From NCBI RefSeq assembly GCF_016755875.1, contig NZ_BNED01000005.1, positions 7,143,501 to 7,207,500 of the forward strand: a DNA stretch of 64,000 bases, read 5' to 3'. Origin of the DNA: Streptomyces spororaveus. Lineage in GTDB: Bacteria; Actinomycetota; Actinomycetes; Streptomycetales; Streptomycetaceae. The translations under genes and the position numbers were made by a program. Below are positions 25,576 through 34,530 of the stretch, in pieces (within the stretch, counting starts at the first letter, position 1; each line of letters starts with the position of its first letter). The notes beneath the pieces were generated by a model. That model was not told the DNA's origin. It worked only from the letters and a program-made list of their open reading frames with translations, and did not search any database.

Positions 25576-26856
25576 ATGCGCGCTTCCCTCCTCGCCCTCG
25601 CCATAGGTGCCTTCGGCATCGGGACGACCGAGTTCGTCATCGTCGGTCTGCTCCCGGAGGTCGCCGACGACCTGTCCGTGTCCATCCCCTCCGCCGGCAT
25701 GCTGGTCACCGGCTACGCCCTCGGCGTGGTCGTCGGCGCACCGCTGATGACCGCGGCCGGTGCCCGGCTGCCGCGCAAGACCATGCTCGCCGTCCTCATG
25801 GGCGTCTTCATCGCGGGCAACCTGCTCTGTGCCCTGGCCGGCGACTACACCGCGCTCATGGGCGGGCGGCTGATCGCCGCCCTCACGCACGGCGCGTTCT
25901 TCGGGATCGGGTCCGTCGTGGCAGCGGACCTGGTGGCCCCCGACCGGCGGGCCAGTGCCATCGCCCTGATGTTCACCGGCCTCACCCTGGCCAACGTGCT
26001 CGGCGTACCGCTGGGCACCTTCCTGGGCCAGGAGTTCGGCTGGCGCTCGACCTTCTGGGCGGTCACCGGCATCGGGATCGTCGGACTGATCGGTCTGATC
26101 GCCCTGGTTCCGGCGCAGCCCGCGCCCGAACGCGGAGCACTGCGGGGCGAACTCGCCGTCTTCCGCAGGCCCCAGGTGTGGCTGGCCCTGACCACCACGG
26201 TCCTCGGCTTCGGCGGTGTCTTCGCCTCCTTCACCTACCTCGCGCCGATGATGACGGAGCTGGCCGGCTTCTCCGACGGCGCGGTCGCCTGGCTCCTGGT
26301 CCTCTTCGGCGTAGGGCTGTGCGTGGGCAACGTACTCGGCGGCCGGGCCGCCGACCGGGCCCTGATGCCCAGCCTGTACCTCATCCTCGGCGGACTCTGC
26401 CTGGTGCTGGTGATCTTCACCTTCACCTCGCACGCCGCCGTGCCCGCCGCGATCACCCTGGCCGCCTTCGGGGCCATCGGATTCGCGACGGTGCCGCCGC
26501 TGCAGGCCCGCGTGATGCAGCAGGCAGCCGGGGCCCCGGCCCTCGCCTCCGCGGCGAACATCGCGGCCTTCAACCTCGGCAACGCCCTCGGGGCCTGGCT
26601 CGGCGGCCTCGCCGTCGCCCACGGCCTCGGGTGGACCTCGCCGACCTGGATCGGTGCCGCACTGGCCGCGGCCGGTCTGGGCACCGCGGCGCTCTCCGGC
26701 CGGCTCGACGGCAGGAACAGGAGCAAGAACAGGAGCAGCGTGAGCGGAGTGCCGCGCCCGCACCCCGACACGGAGCTCCCCGCCACCGCACCACTGACCA
26801 CCGCACCAGGTGCCGGGAACGGCACCCACCCCATCGTCGAACAGAAGTCGAGGTAG
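25576..26856 (+). CDS. DHA1-family MFS transporter (AraJ/Cmx-like)
   Basis: A 426-residue, 12-TM exporter. The start GAFGIGTTEFVIVGLLPEVA is the signature of the AraJ/YdhP/chloramphenicol-exporter group, followed by GAPLMTAAGARLPRKTML (motif A region) and TLANVLGVPLGTFLGQEFGW. The C-terminal ~50 residues are a Ser/Pro/Thr-rich cytosolic tail. ATG 25576 is chosen because it starts the first membrane span after the SDR's stop. Members export sugars, arabinose or drugs. Here it is between an SDR and a Tat-exported oxidase, so it may handle the same compound or an intermediate. Confidence 0.88.
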   Translation: MRASLLALAIGAFGIGTTEFVIVGLLPEVADDLSVSIPSAGMLVTGYALGVVVGAPLMTAAGARLPRKTMLAVLMGVFIAGNLLCALAGDYTALMGGRLIAALTHGAFFGIGSVVAADLVAPDRRASAIALMFTGLTLANVLGVPLGTFLGQEFGWRSTFWAVTGIGIVGLIGLIALVPAQPAPERGALRGELAVFRRPQVWLALTTTVLGFGGVFASFTYLAPMMTELAGFSDGAVAWLLVLFGVGLCVGNVLGGRAADRALMPSLYLILGGLCLVLVIFTFTSHAAVPAAITLAAFGAIGFATVPPLQARVMQQAAGAPALASAANIAAFNLGNALGAWLGGLAVAHGLGWTSPTWIGAALAAAGLGTAALSGRLDGRNRSKNRSSVSGVPRPHPDTELPATAPLTTAPGAGNGTHPIVEQKSR

Positions 26857-26862
26857 ACGCAC

Positions 26863-28560
26863 ATGAACGGTGTCGATCGCCGGACCATGCTCGCCCGCAG
26901 CGCGGCCGTCGTCGGAGGAGCGGCAGTGGCCGGCGCCCTCTCCGGCCCCGTGGCGGCAGCCGCCGCCAAGGCCCCGGACGCCTCCGGCGAAGCGGCCCGC
27001 GCCGCGGCCGCCGGGACCGGATCCGTCGTCAGGCCGGGGGATCCGCGCTACGAAATGCTCACCACCGGCAACAACCAGCGCTTCGTGGCCCGCCCGGACT
27101 ACATCAAGATGGTCCGCTCGACCGCGGACGCCGAACGCGCGCTGAGAGACGCGGTCCGGGCGGGCAAGCGGGTCTCGGTGCGCAGCGGCGGCCACTGCTT
27201 CGCCGACTTCGCCGCGCACTCCGGCACCCAGGTCATCATCGACTTCTCGGAGATGACCCACGTCGGCTACGACCCGAAGTTCCGCGCGTTCGTCGTGGAG
27301 GCGGGCGCCCGCCTGATCAACGTGTACGAGGCCCTCTACAAGGGCTGGGGCGTCACCATCCCCGGCGGCATCTGCTACAGCGTCGGAGCCGGCGGACACA
27401 TAGCCGGCGGCGGCTACGGCCTGCTCTCCCGTGCCCACGGCCTGGTCGTCGACCACCTCTACGCCGTGGAGGTCGTGGTGACGGACGGAAAGGGCGGGGT
27501 ACGCACCGTCGTGGCCACCCGGGAGAAGAACGACCCGAACCGGGAGCTGTGGTGGGCGCACACCGGCGGGGGCGGCGGCAACTTCGGCCTCGTGACCCGC
27601 TATTGGTTCCGCTCACCGGGGGCGACGGGCTCCGAGCCCTCCGAACAGCTGATATCCCCGCCGTCGAAGGTCCTGGTGAGCGCCGTCGACTTCCCCTGGG
27701 AGCAGCTGACGGAGGCGAAGTTCACCCGGCTGCTGAAGAACTTCGGCGCCTGGCACGCGGCGAACAGCGCGCCGGACTCCCCGTACCGCAACCTCTCCAG
27801 CCTGTTCAACGTCAGCTCCAAGGCGCACGGCAGCCTGGGCATGTTCACGCAGGTCGACGCGACCGTGCCGAACGCGAGACAACTGCTCGACGACTACCTG
27901 GCGGCTATCACGGCCGGTACCGGAGTCACCCCGAAGGCACTCACCCGGCCCACCGGTGAACTGCCCGCCATGCCGCAGTTCGCGGAACCAAGGACCCTTC
28001 CCTGGCTCCAGGCGACCCGGCTGGTCGGCACCAACAATCCCGTCATCACCAATCCGACCTCACGCGGCGCGCACAAGTCCGCCTACATGCGCAAGAACTT
28101 CACCGACCATCAGATCTCCGCGCTCTACCGGTACATGAGCCGGCCCGACTTCAAGAACCCCGACACCATGCTGGTGCTCTTCTCCTTCGGCGGGCAGGTC
28201 AACGCGGCCGCGCCCGACGCGACGGCCAACGCGCAGCGCTCGTCCATCTTCAAGATGTGCTTCCAGACCTTCTGGCAGGACGAGGGCGAGGACGGGTACT
28301 ACCTGGGCTGGCTGCGCGACCTGTACGAGGACTTCTTCTCGGCGACCGGCGGCGTACCACTGATCGACGACAGCACCGACGGCTGCTACATCAACTATCC
28401 CGACCGCGACATCACCGATCCGCGCCGCAACAGGTCCGGCGTGCCGTGGCAGACCCTCTACTACAAGGACAACTACCCGCGTCTGCAGCAGGTGAAGAGG
28501 AAGTACGACCCGTCCGACTTCTTCCGTCACTCCATGTCGGTCAAGCCTGCCCGAGGCTGA
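26863..28560 (+). CDS. Tat-exported FAD-linked oxidase with bicovalent flavin (BBE family)
   Basis: A 565-residue oxidase of the berberine-bridge-enzyme / p-cresol methylhydroxylase fold. The N-terminus DRRTMLARSAAVVGGAAV is a twin-arginine signal. The FAD domain includes VRSGGHCFADF with His111 and PGGICYSVGAGGHIAGGGYG with Cys171, the pair that bonds FAD at two positions in AknOx, GOOX and Dbv29. The C-terminal BBE segment ends LYYKDNYPRLQQVKRKYDPS. Such enzymes oxidise sugar hydroxyls or hemiacetals, or close rings, outside the membrane, making H2O2. It starts 6 bp after the transporter, in the same operon, and ends at a terminator. Confidence 0.9.
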   Translation: MNGVDRRTMLARSAAVVGGAAVAGALSGPVAAAAAKAPDASGEAARAAAAGTGSVVRPGDPRYEMLTTGNNQRFVARPDYIKMVRSTADAERALRDAVRAGKRVSVRSGGHCFADFAAHSGTQVIIDFSEMTHVGYDPKFRAFVVEAGARLINVYEALYKGWGVTIPGGICYSVGAGGHIAGGGYGLLSRAHGLVVDHLYAVEVVVTDGKGGVRTVVATREKNDPNRELWWAHTGGGGGNFGLVTRYWFRSPGATGSEPSEQLISPPSKVLVSAVDFPWEQLTEAKFTRLLKNFGAWHAANSAPDSPYRNLSSLFNVSSKAHGSLGMFTQVDATVPNARQLLDDYLAAITAGTGVTPKALTRPTGELPAMPQFAEPRTLPWLQATRLVGTNNPVITNPTSRGAHKSAYMRKNFTDHQISALYRYMSRPDFKNPDTMLVLFSFGGQVNAAAPDATANAQRSSIFKMCFQTFWQDEGEDGYYLGWLRDLYEDFFSATGGVPLIDDSTDGCYINYPDRDITDPRRNRSGVPWQTLYYKDNYPRLQQVKRKYDPSDFFRHSMSVKPARG

Positions 28561-28585
28561 TGCCGACCTGCCCGTAACCCCTGGT

Positions 28586-28626
28586 CAGAAGCCCCGTACT
28601 CCGGTCTCCGGAGTGCGGGGCTTCTG
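28586..28626 (+). terminator. Terminator after the FAD oxidase gene
   Basis: 19-bp arms beginning CAGAAGCCCCG, with one C-A mismatch (GTACTCCGG against CCGGAGTGC), and loop TCT; 25 bp past the stop. It separates the oxidase operon from wecB. Confidence 0.88.
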
Positions 28627-28853
28627 TCGTTCCCGGCCAAGCGTTCGAGTGGCCGGGGGCGTTCGTTGACTCCACGGCCGGCTCCGGGAAAGCTGTGTCC
28701 TGGCCGGAAGAGGGCAGCTGAAAAGCCCCTCGCAGTGAGATCCGATCCCCTGGCCACCACCTCCCGACAGGCCCGCGGTGCAGCGCCGCGCCGCGCCCTC
28801 GCACGCCCCGCCACGGCTCGATTCCCAACGCGTACCAGAAAGCAGAGGAAGCC

Positions 28854-30050
28854 ATGCGTTCCGTCGCCGTAGTCCTCGGCACCCGGCCGGAAGCCATCAA
28901 GTTCGCGCCCGTCATCCGCGCCCTCCGGGACGACCCGCGCTTCGAGCCCGTCGTGATCTCCACCGGGCAGCACCGCCAGATGCTGGACGAGACCCTCGAC
29001 GCCTTCGGCCTCACCGCCGACGTCGACCTGAAAGTGATGGCCCCCAAGCAGACCCTCTCCCAGGTCACCTACCGTTCGCTGCGCGGCCTGGAGGACTACT
29101 TCGCCACCGCGCCCGCCGACGCGGTCCTGGTCCACGGCGACACCGCCACCACCCTCACCGGAGCCCTGGCCGGATTCCACCAGCGGATCCCCGTCGTCCA
29201 CGTCGAGGCCGGACTGCGCAGCGGCCGGCTCGGCTCACCCTTCCCCGAGGAGGGCAACAGACGGCTCGTCGCGCAGGTCGCCGCCCTCCACCTGGCCCCC
29301 ACCCCCGGCAACCTGGCGAACCTGCTGCGCGAGGGCATCGCCGCCGACACGGTCACCGTCACCGGCAACACGGTCATCGACGCCCTGCGCTGGGCCAGCG
29401 GCCGCGCCGAGAGCTACGGCGACCCGGCCCTGGCCGACCTCGACCACGACCCGCGCCGCGTCGTCCTGGCCTCCGCCCACCGCCGCGAGGCCTGGCCGCA
29501 CCTGCCGCAGATCGGCCAGGCCCTCGCCCGCATCGCCGACGAGCCCGGAGTACGGGTCGTCGTCCCGCTGCACCGCAACCCCGTCGTCCGCGAGGCGCTC
29601 CTCCCGTACATCGGCGGCCACCCGGGCATCACCGTCACCGACCCGCTGCCCTACCTCAGCTTCTGCAAGCTGATGGGCCGCGCCGACCTCATCGTCTCGG
29701 ACAGCAGCGGCAGCCAGGAGGAGGGCCCCGCCCTCGGCAAGCCCACGCTGGTCCTCGGCAGCGTCACCGAGCGTTCCGAGGCCATCGTCGCCGGCACCGC
29801 CTGCCTCGTCGGCACGGCCACCGAGGGCATCGTCGCCCACACCCTGGAGCTGCTGCGCGACCGGGCCGCCTACGACCGGATGGCCAACGCCGCCAACCCG
29901 TACGGCGACGGGCGCGCCACCGAGCGCACGGTCGCCGCGATCGCCCACTTCTTCGGCCTGGGCCCCGCGCCCGAGGCCTTCGTCCCCGACAGCGCCGTGG
30001 ACGAGCTCAGTGTCGAGCTCGCCCGCACGGCCGACTTCGCCCGCACCTGA
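28854..30050 (+). CDS. wecB: UDP-N-acetylglucosamine 2-epimerase (non-hydrolysing)
   Basis: A 398-residue GT-B-fold epimerase that converts UDP-GlcNAc to UDP-ManNAc. The start VAVVLGTRPEAIKFAPVI is diagnostic. VLVHGDTATTLTGALAGF and VVHVEAGLRSGRLGSPFPEE are the next blocks, and VSDSSGSQEEGPALGKPTLV then TERSEAI bind the UDP. ATG 28854 has AGAGGAA upstream. It opens a four-gene unit with the cupin, propeller and acyltransferase genes. Streptomyces usually do not need UDP-ManNAc for cell-wall synthesis, so a dedicated pathway role is likely. Action on a different UDP-sugar is also possible. Confidence 0.9.
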   Translation: MRSVAVVLGTRPEAIKFAPVIRALRDDPRFEPVVISTGQHRQMLDETLDAFGLTADVDLKVMAPKQTLSQVTYRSLRGLEDYFATAPADAVLVHGDTATTLTGALAGFHQRIPVVHVEAGLRSGRLGSPFPEEGNRRLVAQVAALHLAPTPGNLANLLREGIAADTVTVTGNTVIDALRWASGRAESYGDPALADLDHDPRRVVLASAHRREAWPHLPQIGQALARIADEPGVRVVVPLHRNPVVREALLPYIGGHPGITVTDPLPYLSFCKLMGRADLIVSDSSGSQEEGPALGKPTLVLGSVTERSEAIVAGTACLVGTATEGIVAHTLELLRDRAAYDRMANAANPYGDGRATERTVAAIAHFFGLGPAPEAFVPDSAVDELSVELARTADFART

Positions 30051-30066
30051 CCGAGAGGACGCCCGC

Positions 30067-30840
30067 ATGACCGCCACCCCGTCCGCCATCGAACGCCCGC
30101 TGAACTTCAGCAGCCCGTACCTGAGGGCCGACCTCGTGCGCGACGCCGTGGACTACACCGTCGAAGGCCGCACCATCGTGGTCAACCCCGGCGTGACGCC
30201 CGTGACCATCGCCGAGGAATTCCGCAAGACGATCCCTCCGCTCTCCTCGACGGTGCTCGCCGACACCCGTATCGAGAAGGCCGACGCGCTGCTCCTGCTG
30301 CGCCCCGCCGCCGAGGACGCCGAGATGGCCGGCATCGTCGAGCAAGACGGCTGGTCGCACCTCGCCGACCTGCTCGACCCCGGTGAGTTCTCCCGCGAGA
30401 CCCCCCTCCACCGGAGCCCCCGGGACGAGATCAACACGGTGCTGTTCGACCCCGCCTACGTCCTGGGCGAGCGCGAGACCCAGCTGGACCAGCGGGAGTT
30501 CAACGTATCCGCCAATCTGTGGTTCGCACCCGCCGGCACCGACTGCTTCATCCACAACAAGCACGACTTCATCGAGGTCCACACCCAGGTGCACGGCCTG
30601 GGGCGCATGCAGCGGTTCCGGAACCAGGACCAGGCCTCCCTCTACCAGGACGTCCTGATGAGCCCCGGCTACACCACCCCGGACCCCTTCTGCGCGACCG
30701 GCCCCCAGTGCAGCTACCACTACCCGATGCACCAGTACCGGGCTGACACCGACTGCATCTGGCTCGCCATCGAGTACCACCCCGTACCCCGCGCCCTGCG
30801 CACCCTCCCCCTCCCGACCCTCCTGGAGAACCGCTCATGA
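30067..30840 (+). CDS. Cupin-like protein, possible catalytic half of a split aldos-2-ulose-dehydratase-like enzyme
   Basis: 257 residues. The second half has the look of a metal-binding cupin: CFIHNKHDFIEVHTQVHG, then the later strand YHYPMHQYRADTDCIWLAIE, rich in His and Glu at motif spacing. The first half (DYTVEGRTIVVNPGVTPVTI) may be an opening beta domain. It starts 16 bp after wecB and overlaps the next gene by 4 bp (ATGA). Fungal aldos-2-ulose dehydratase/isomerase is one chain with a beta-propeller followed by cupin domains; here the two would be separate proteins in reversed order. That homology is my inference from architecture, not a scored match. A general sugar-isomerase cupin is the alternative. 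Confidence 0.6.
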   Translation: MTATPSAIERPLNFSSPYLRADLVRDAVDYTVEGRTIVVNPGVTPVTIAEEFRKTIPPLSSTVLADTRIEKADALLLLRPAAEDAEMAGIVEQDGWSHLADLLDPGEFSRETPLHRSPRDEINTVLFDPAYVLGERETQLDQREFNVSANLWFAPAGTDCFIHNKHDFIEVHTQVHGLGRMQRFRNQDQASLYQDVLMSPGYTTPDPFCATGPQCSYHYPMHQYRADTDCIWLAIEYHPVPRALRTLPLPTLLENRS

Positions 30841-32084
30841 CCACCACCGGCCAGAACCCCGATTCCGTCCTGCGCGCCCCGAAGTTCACCGCCGAGGTCG
30901 TGGCCGACCAGCTCCGCGACGGCTACTGGCTGGAGGCGCCCGACATCGACGGCGACGGCAGGCCCGACCTGTTCGGCTACGGGCTGCGGCTCGGCGAGAT
31001 CTACTGGTACGCCAACGACGGCGACTGGACCCGCCGGCTGATAGCCGACCGCATCAAGATGCCCGTCGGTGCCGACTTCGCGGACGTCAGCGGCAACGGA
31101 CACCCCGACGTTATCGTCTGCTACGACCTCTACGGCCCCATCGGCACGATCCACGACGCCAACACCGAAGGCGGCAAGATCGACTGGCTGGAGAACCCGG
31201 GCACCCCCGACAAGGACGAATCGCGCTGGAAGCGCCACTACGTCGGCCGGGCCACCGGTATGCACCGCCTGCGCGCCGGCCACTTCACCCGCACCGACCG
31301 CCTCCAGATCATCGGCCTGCCGATCGTCGCCAAGGAGGACGTGCACGCCGTACTGCCCGTCGTGCTCTTCACCCAGCCCGACGACGTGCACACGGCGGAG
31401 GAGTGGCCGATGACCGTCATCGACGACAGCCACTTCCGGATGATCCACGGCGCCGAGAAGAAGCAGGGCCTCGTCCCCGGCTCCGCGCTCGAATCCCTGC
31501 TGCTGGCCTCCGACGAGGGCGTCACCTGGCTCTGGTTCGACGAAGCCCGCCAGGAGTGGGTCCGCGAGCTCATCGGCACCGGCGAACTCACCCAGTTCGA
31601 GCAGACCGGCTTCCGCGGCAGCGGCGACCTCAACGCGGGCCGGCTCGGCGACGACCCGATGGCCTACGTCGCCGCCATCGAGCCCTTCCACGGCAACACG
31701 GTGGCCGTCTACACCAAGGCCGAGGACGGCAAGGGCTGGAACCGCGTACTCCTCGACGTGTACGGCGACCCCAACGAGAACGGCGAGGGCCCCGGCCACC
31801 AGATCGTCTGCGCCGACTTCGACGGCGACGGCGACGAGGAGTTCCTCGTGGCCCTGCGCGGACCGTGGCCCTGGCAGGGCGTCATGTACTACAAGGCGAT
31901 CGACGCGGCCAACGGCGTCTGGGCCAAGTGGCGGGTCTCCGAGGAGTCCGTCGCCCGCATCGCCACCGCCGACTTCAACGGGGACGGCCGCCTCGACTTC
32001 GCCACCATCGCGTACTCGGTCCAGAACTACTACGTGGCCAAGGACGCCAAGCTCATGGTCTACCGCAACGAGATCGACCAGTAG
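30837..32084 (+). CDS. FG-GAP/VCBS-type beta-propeller protein, coupled to the cupin gene
   Basis: 415 residues with no signal peptide or membrane span, so probably cytoplasmic, which is unusual for FG-GAP proteins. At least four blades carry calcium-loop-like motifs: DIDGDGRPDLFGY, DVSGNGHPDVIV, DFDGDGDEEFLVAL and DFNGDGRLDFATI. Between them lie conserved aromatic stretches such as EIYWYANDG and GPWPWQGVMYYKAID. Start ATG 30837 overlaps the cupin stop, so the products are made together. The length fits the propeller half of aldos-2-ulose dehydratase, an enzyme that dehydrates glucosone or 1,5-anhydrofructose. If right, the pair makes a dehydrated pyranone-type sugar. Otherwise treat it as a scaffold of unknown role. 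Confidence 0.65.
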   Translation: MTTTGQNPDSVLRAPKFTAEVVADQLRDGYWLEAPDIDGDGRPDLFGYGLRLGEIYWYANDGDWTRRLIADRIKMPVGADFADVSGNGHPDVIVCYDLYGPIGTIHDANTEGGKIDWLENPGTPDKDESRWKRHYVGRATGMHRLRAGHFTRTDRLQIIGLPIVAKEDVHAVLPVVLFTQPDDVHTAEEWPMTVIDDSHFRMIHGAEKKQGLVPGSALESLLLASDEGVTWLWFDEARQEWVRELIGTGELTQFEQTGFRGSGDLNAGRLGDDPMAYVAAIEPFHGNTVAVYTKAEDGKGWNRVLLDVYGDPNENGEGPGHQIVCADFDGDGDEEFLVALRGPWPWQGVMYYKAIDAANGVWAKWRVSEESVARIATADFNGDGRLDFATIAYSVQNYYVAKDAKLMVYRNEIDQ

Positions 32085-32130
32085 CCGCCGCCCCGCCCCC
32101 ACCGGGCAGTCCCGTACGCCCCTTCGCGCC

Positions 32131-32169
32131 GCCGGGACCGCGCACCGCACGGCGGAGCACGGTCCCGGC
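32131..32169 (+). terminator. Hairpin between the propeller and acyltransferase genes
   Basis: 10-bp arms GCCGGGACCG / CGGTCCCGGC enclose an inner CCG/CGG stem. It sits in the 127-bp gap, so part of the transcription may stop here. It lacks a T-run and may instead stabilise the upstream mRNA. Confidence 0.55.
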
Positions 32170-32211
32170 TGCCGTCCCCGACGCACCCCACTTCCGAAAG
32201 AGCGATTCCCT

Positions 32212-33447
32212 GTGGCCCCCATGACGCCCTCCGAAGCCGCGAAGCGGGCGAAGCTGCCCTCCCTCACCGGCCTGCGGTTCTTCGCCGCGCTCTCCGTCTT
32301 CTTCTTCCACTCGTCCCTGACCGACTCCCCGATCCCGCCGAACGCGCCCATCAACCCCTTCGCGGACGCCTCGATCGCCGACGGGTTCTCCACCGCCTTC
32401 GGCAAGGCCGGCTACCTGGGAGTCTCCTTCTTCTTCGTCCTGTCGGGCTTCGTCCTCGCCTGGGCCGCCAAGCCCGGAGAGCGCGTGAGCGCCTTCCTCC
32501 GCCGCCGACTGCTGAAGATCTTCCCCAACCACCTCGTCGTCTTCGCCGCCGCGATGATCCTCTTCGCCGGTTCCGCCGTCACCGGCGTCGCCGACTGGCT
32601 TCCCAACCTCTTCCTCATCCACACCTGGTGGCCGCAGCCCACCGTCAACCTCAGCGTCAACCCGCCCAGCTGGTCCCTCGGCAGCGAGCTGCTCTTCTAC
32701 ATGCTCTTCCCGGCGCTCATCGTGCCGATCCGCCGGCTCCGCGGCCGGACCGCCCTGTGGGGCTGGAGCGCGGCCATGATCGCCGGAATGGTCGCCGTCC
32801 AGCTGATCGCCACCTACTTCGTCCCCGACACCCCGAAGTCCACCATCACGCCCATCTCCGGTATGCAGTTCTGGTTCGGCTACCTGATGCCGGCCGGCCG
32901 CCTCTTCGAGTTCGTCCTCGGCATCCTGCTCGCCCGCGTCGTCCTCGCCGGATACTGGCCGCGCCGCGTCGGCCTCGGCGTCTCCCTCGTCCTCACCGTG
33001 CTCGGCTACGCCGCCGCGCTGGTGGCCCCCTTCCAGTACGGCTTCGTCGTCGCGACGATCGTCCCGGTGGCCGCACTCATCGGGGCCACGGCCCAGGCCG
33101 ACGTGGAGGGCCGGGACACCTTCCTGCGCAGCCGGCCCATGGTGTGGCTCGGCGAGGTGTCCTTCGGGTTCTACCTCGTCCAGGGCGTCACGATCTTCTA
33201 CCTCCGCTCGCTGCTGGGCGAGAACACCTACAGCGTCCCGGTCGCCCTGCTGGTGATAGCGGGCTTCCTCGCGGCCTCCCTGCTGGGCGGCTGGCTGCTC
33301 TTCCGCTTCGTCGAGATGCCCGCCATGCGCCGCTTCGGCCGCGCCAGGCCCCGTACGCGGTCCGTCCCGGACCCGGTCGGCGCACCGTACGAGGGCCGGG
33401 ACCCGGCCCCGGTCCCCGCCGCGACGGGCGGCGGCCGCACCGGCTGA
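32212..33447 (+). CDS. Membrane acyltransferase 3 (OafA/NodX-like)
   Basis: A 411-residue integral membrane O-acyltransferase with about 10 spans. LTGLRFFAALSVFFFHSSLTD is the usual N-terminal block including the conserved His; GYLGVSFFFVLSGFVLAW and the R-rich loop FLRRRLLKIFPNH follow; PPSWSLGSELLFYMLFP is the next conserved block. Members move acetyl or other acyl groups onto sugars of lipids, polysaccharides or macrolides. GTG 32212 is chosen with GAAAGAG ~10 nt upstream; ATG 32221 is possible. As the last gene of the wecB unit, it probably acylates the sugar made there. The C-terminal 35 residues are Pro/Arg-rich and cytosolic. Confidence 0.87.
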   Translation: MAPMTPSEAAKRAKLPSLTGLRFFAALSVFFFHSSLTDSPIPPNAPINPFADASIADGFSTAFGKAGYLGVSFFFVLSGFVLAWAAKPGERVSAFLRRRLLKIFPNHLVVFAAAMILFAGSAVTGVADWLPNLFLIHTWWPQPTVNLSVNPPSWSLGSELLFYMLFPALIVPIRRLRGRTALWGWSAAMIAGMVAVQLIATYFVPDTPKSTITPISGMQFWFGYLMPAGRLFEFVLGILLARVVLAGYWPRRVGLGVSLVLTVLGYAAALVAPFQYGFVVATIVPVAALIGATAQADVEGRDTFLRSRPMVWLGEVSFGFYLVQGVTIFYLRSLLGENTYSVPVALLVIAGFLAASLLGGWLLFRFVEMPAMRRFGRARPRTRSVPDPVGAPYEGRDPAPVPAATGGGRTG

Positions 33448-33473
33448 CCGCCCGACCCGCCCCCACGCAGTCC

Positions 33474-34403
33474 CTACGCCTCCCCGCCGCCGCCCGCGCC
33501 CGCGTCCGCATCCGCCGACGCGGGCTTCGGGCTGTCGTGCCCCGCCCCCGTGGCCGCCGCGGTCAGGCTCGACAGCATGCGCAGCGCCGCGTCGGAGGGG
33601 GAGGACTCGGGGGCGCTGTAGAGCAGCATCCGGTGGTTGGTGCCGTCGGTGAGGTGCAGGTTCTCGAAATCGAGGGTCAGCGGGCCCACGACCGGGTGGT
33701 GCAGGGTCTTGGTTCCGACCGTGCAGTCCCGTACGGGGTGCTTGGACCACAGCGAGGCGAAGTCGGGGCTCTGCAGCATGAGCGACCCGATGAGCTCGGC
33801 GAGCGCGCGGTCCTCCGGATTGCGTCCGGCGACCAGGCGCAGGGCCGCCAGGGCGACCCGGGCCTCGCTCTTCCAGTCCGTGTAGAGCTCCCGGGTGTGC
33901 GGGTCCAGGAACAGCATCCGCGTGAGGTTGGGGCGAACGGCCGGGTCGTCGGGGCTCGCGACGTCGACGTGCCCCGCGAGCAGGGCGTGCCCCAGCGGAT
34001 TCCAAGCGAGCACGTTGTTCCGGCCGTCCAGGACGACCGCCGGGACCTGCGGCATCGCCGCGATCAGGCGGCGCGTGGTGTCACGGGCGTACTCGGGACG
34101 CGGCGACTGGGCCCGCTTGGCGCGCGGCGGGCGGGCGAGGTTCAGCAGGTGCGCGTGCTCGTCCGGGGTCAGCCGCAGGGCGCGGGCCAGGGCGTCGAGG
34201 ACGCTGTCCGAGGCGTTCGTGCTCTGCCCCTGCTCCAGGTGCGTGTAGTAGGTGATGCTCACGCCGGCCAGGAGGGCGAGTTCCTCACGCCGCAGCCCGG
34301 GGACGCGTCGGCGGGTGCCGTGGGAGGGGAGCCCGACGTCCTCGGGCTGGAGCTGGGCGCGACGAGTGCGGAGGAACTCGCCCAGGGCAGTCGGTGTGTC
34401 CAT
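33474..34403 (-). CDS. XRE-family regulator with MmyB-like domain, divergent from exporter copy 2
   Basis: A 309-residue protein of the same family as the regulator at 11490. The helix-turn-helix is at residues ~5-75 (RRVPGLRREELALLAGVSIT, then YYTHLEQGQ). The MmyB ligand-binding domain follows (PAVVLDGRNNVLAWNPLGHA). The C-terminal 30 residues are Ala/Gly/Asp-rich. Start is ATG 34403. It is divergent from a DHA2 exporter gene and an oxidoreductase-type operon, the common arrangement for this family, and a 7-bp inverted repeat sits before the exporter. It probably controls that operon in response to a small molecule. Confidence 0.88.
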   Translation of the reverse strand: MDTPTALGEFLRTRRAQLQPEDVGLPSHGTRRRVPGLRREELALLAGVSITYYTHLEQGQSTNASDSVLDALARALRLTPDEHAHLLNLARPPRAKRAQSPRPEYARDTTRRLIAAMPQVPAVVLDGRNNVLAWNPLGHALLAGHVDVASPDDPAVRPNLTRMLFLDPHTRELYTDWKSEARVALAALRLVAGRNPEDRALAELIGSLMLQSPDFASLWSKHPVRDCTVGTKTLHHPVVGPLTLDFENLHLTDGTNHRMLLYSAPESSPSDAALRMLSSLTAAATGAGHDSPKPASADADAGAGGGGEA

Positions 34404-34530
34404 GCGTTCCAGTGTGCCGGGGGAGGTCGCCGAACGCTGCCCGTGAAGGTGGCCCTGGGAGTGCTAGCTTGCCCGGCGCCAGCACAACCAGGGGGCTGGG
34501 TAACCCTCTCCGACCGGGCCAGAGTCGATG

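Noticed and set aside
28640..28672. Repeated GCGTTCG before wecB as a regulator site
   Set aside because: Two short direct repeats in GC-rich DNA; no match to a known box.
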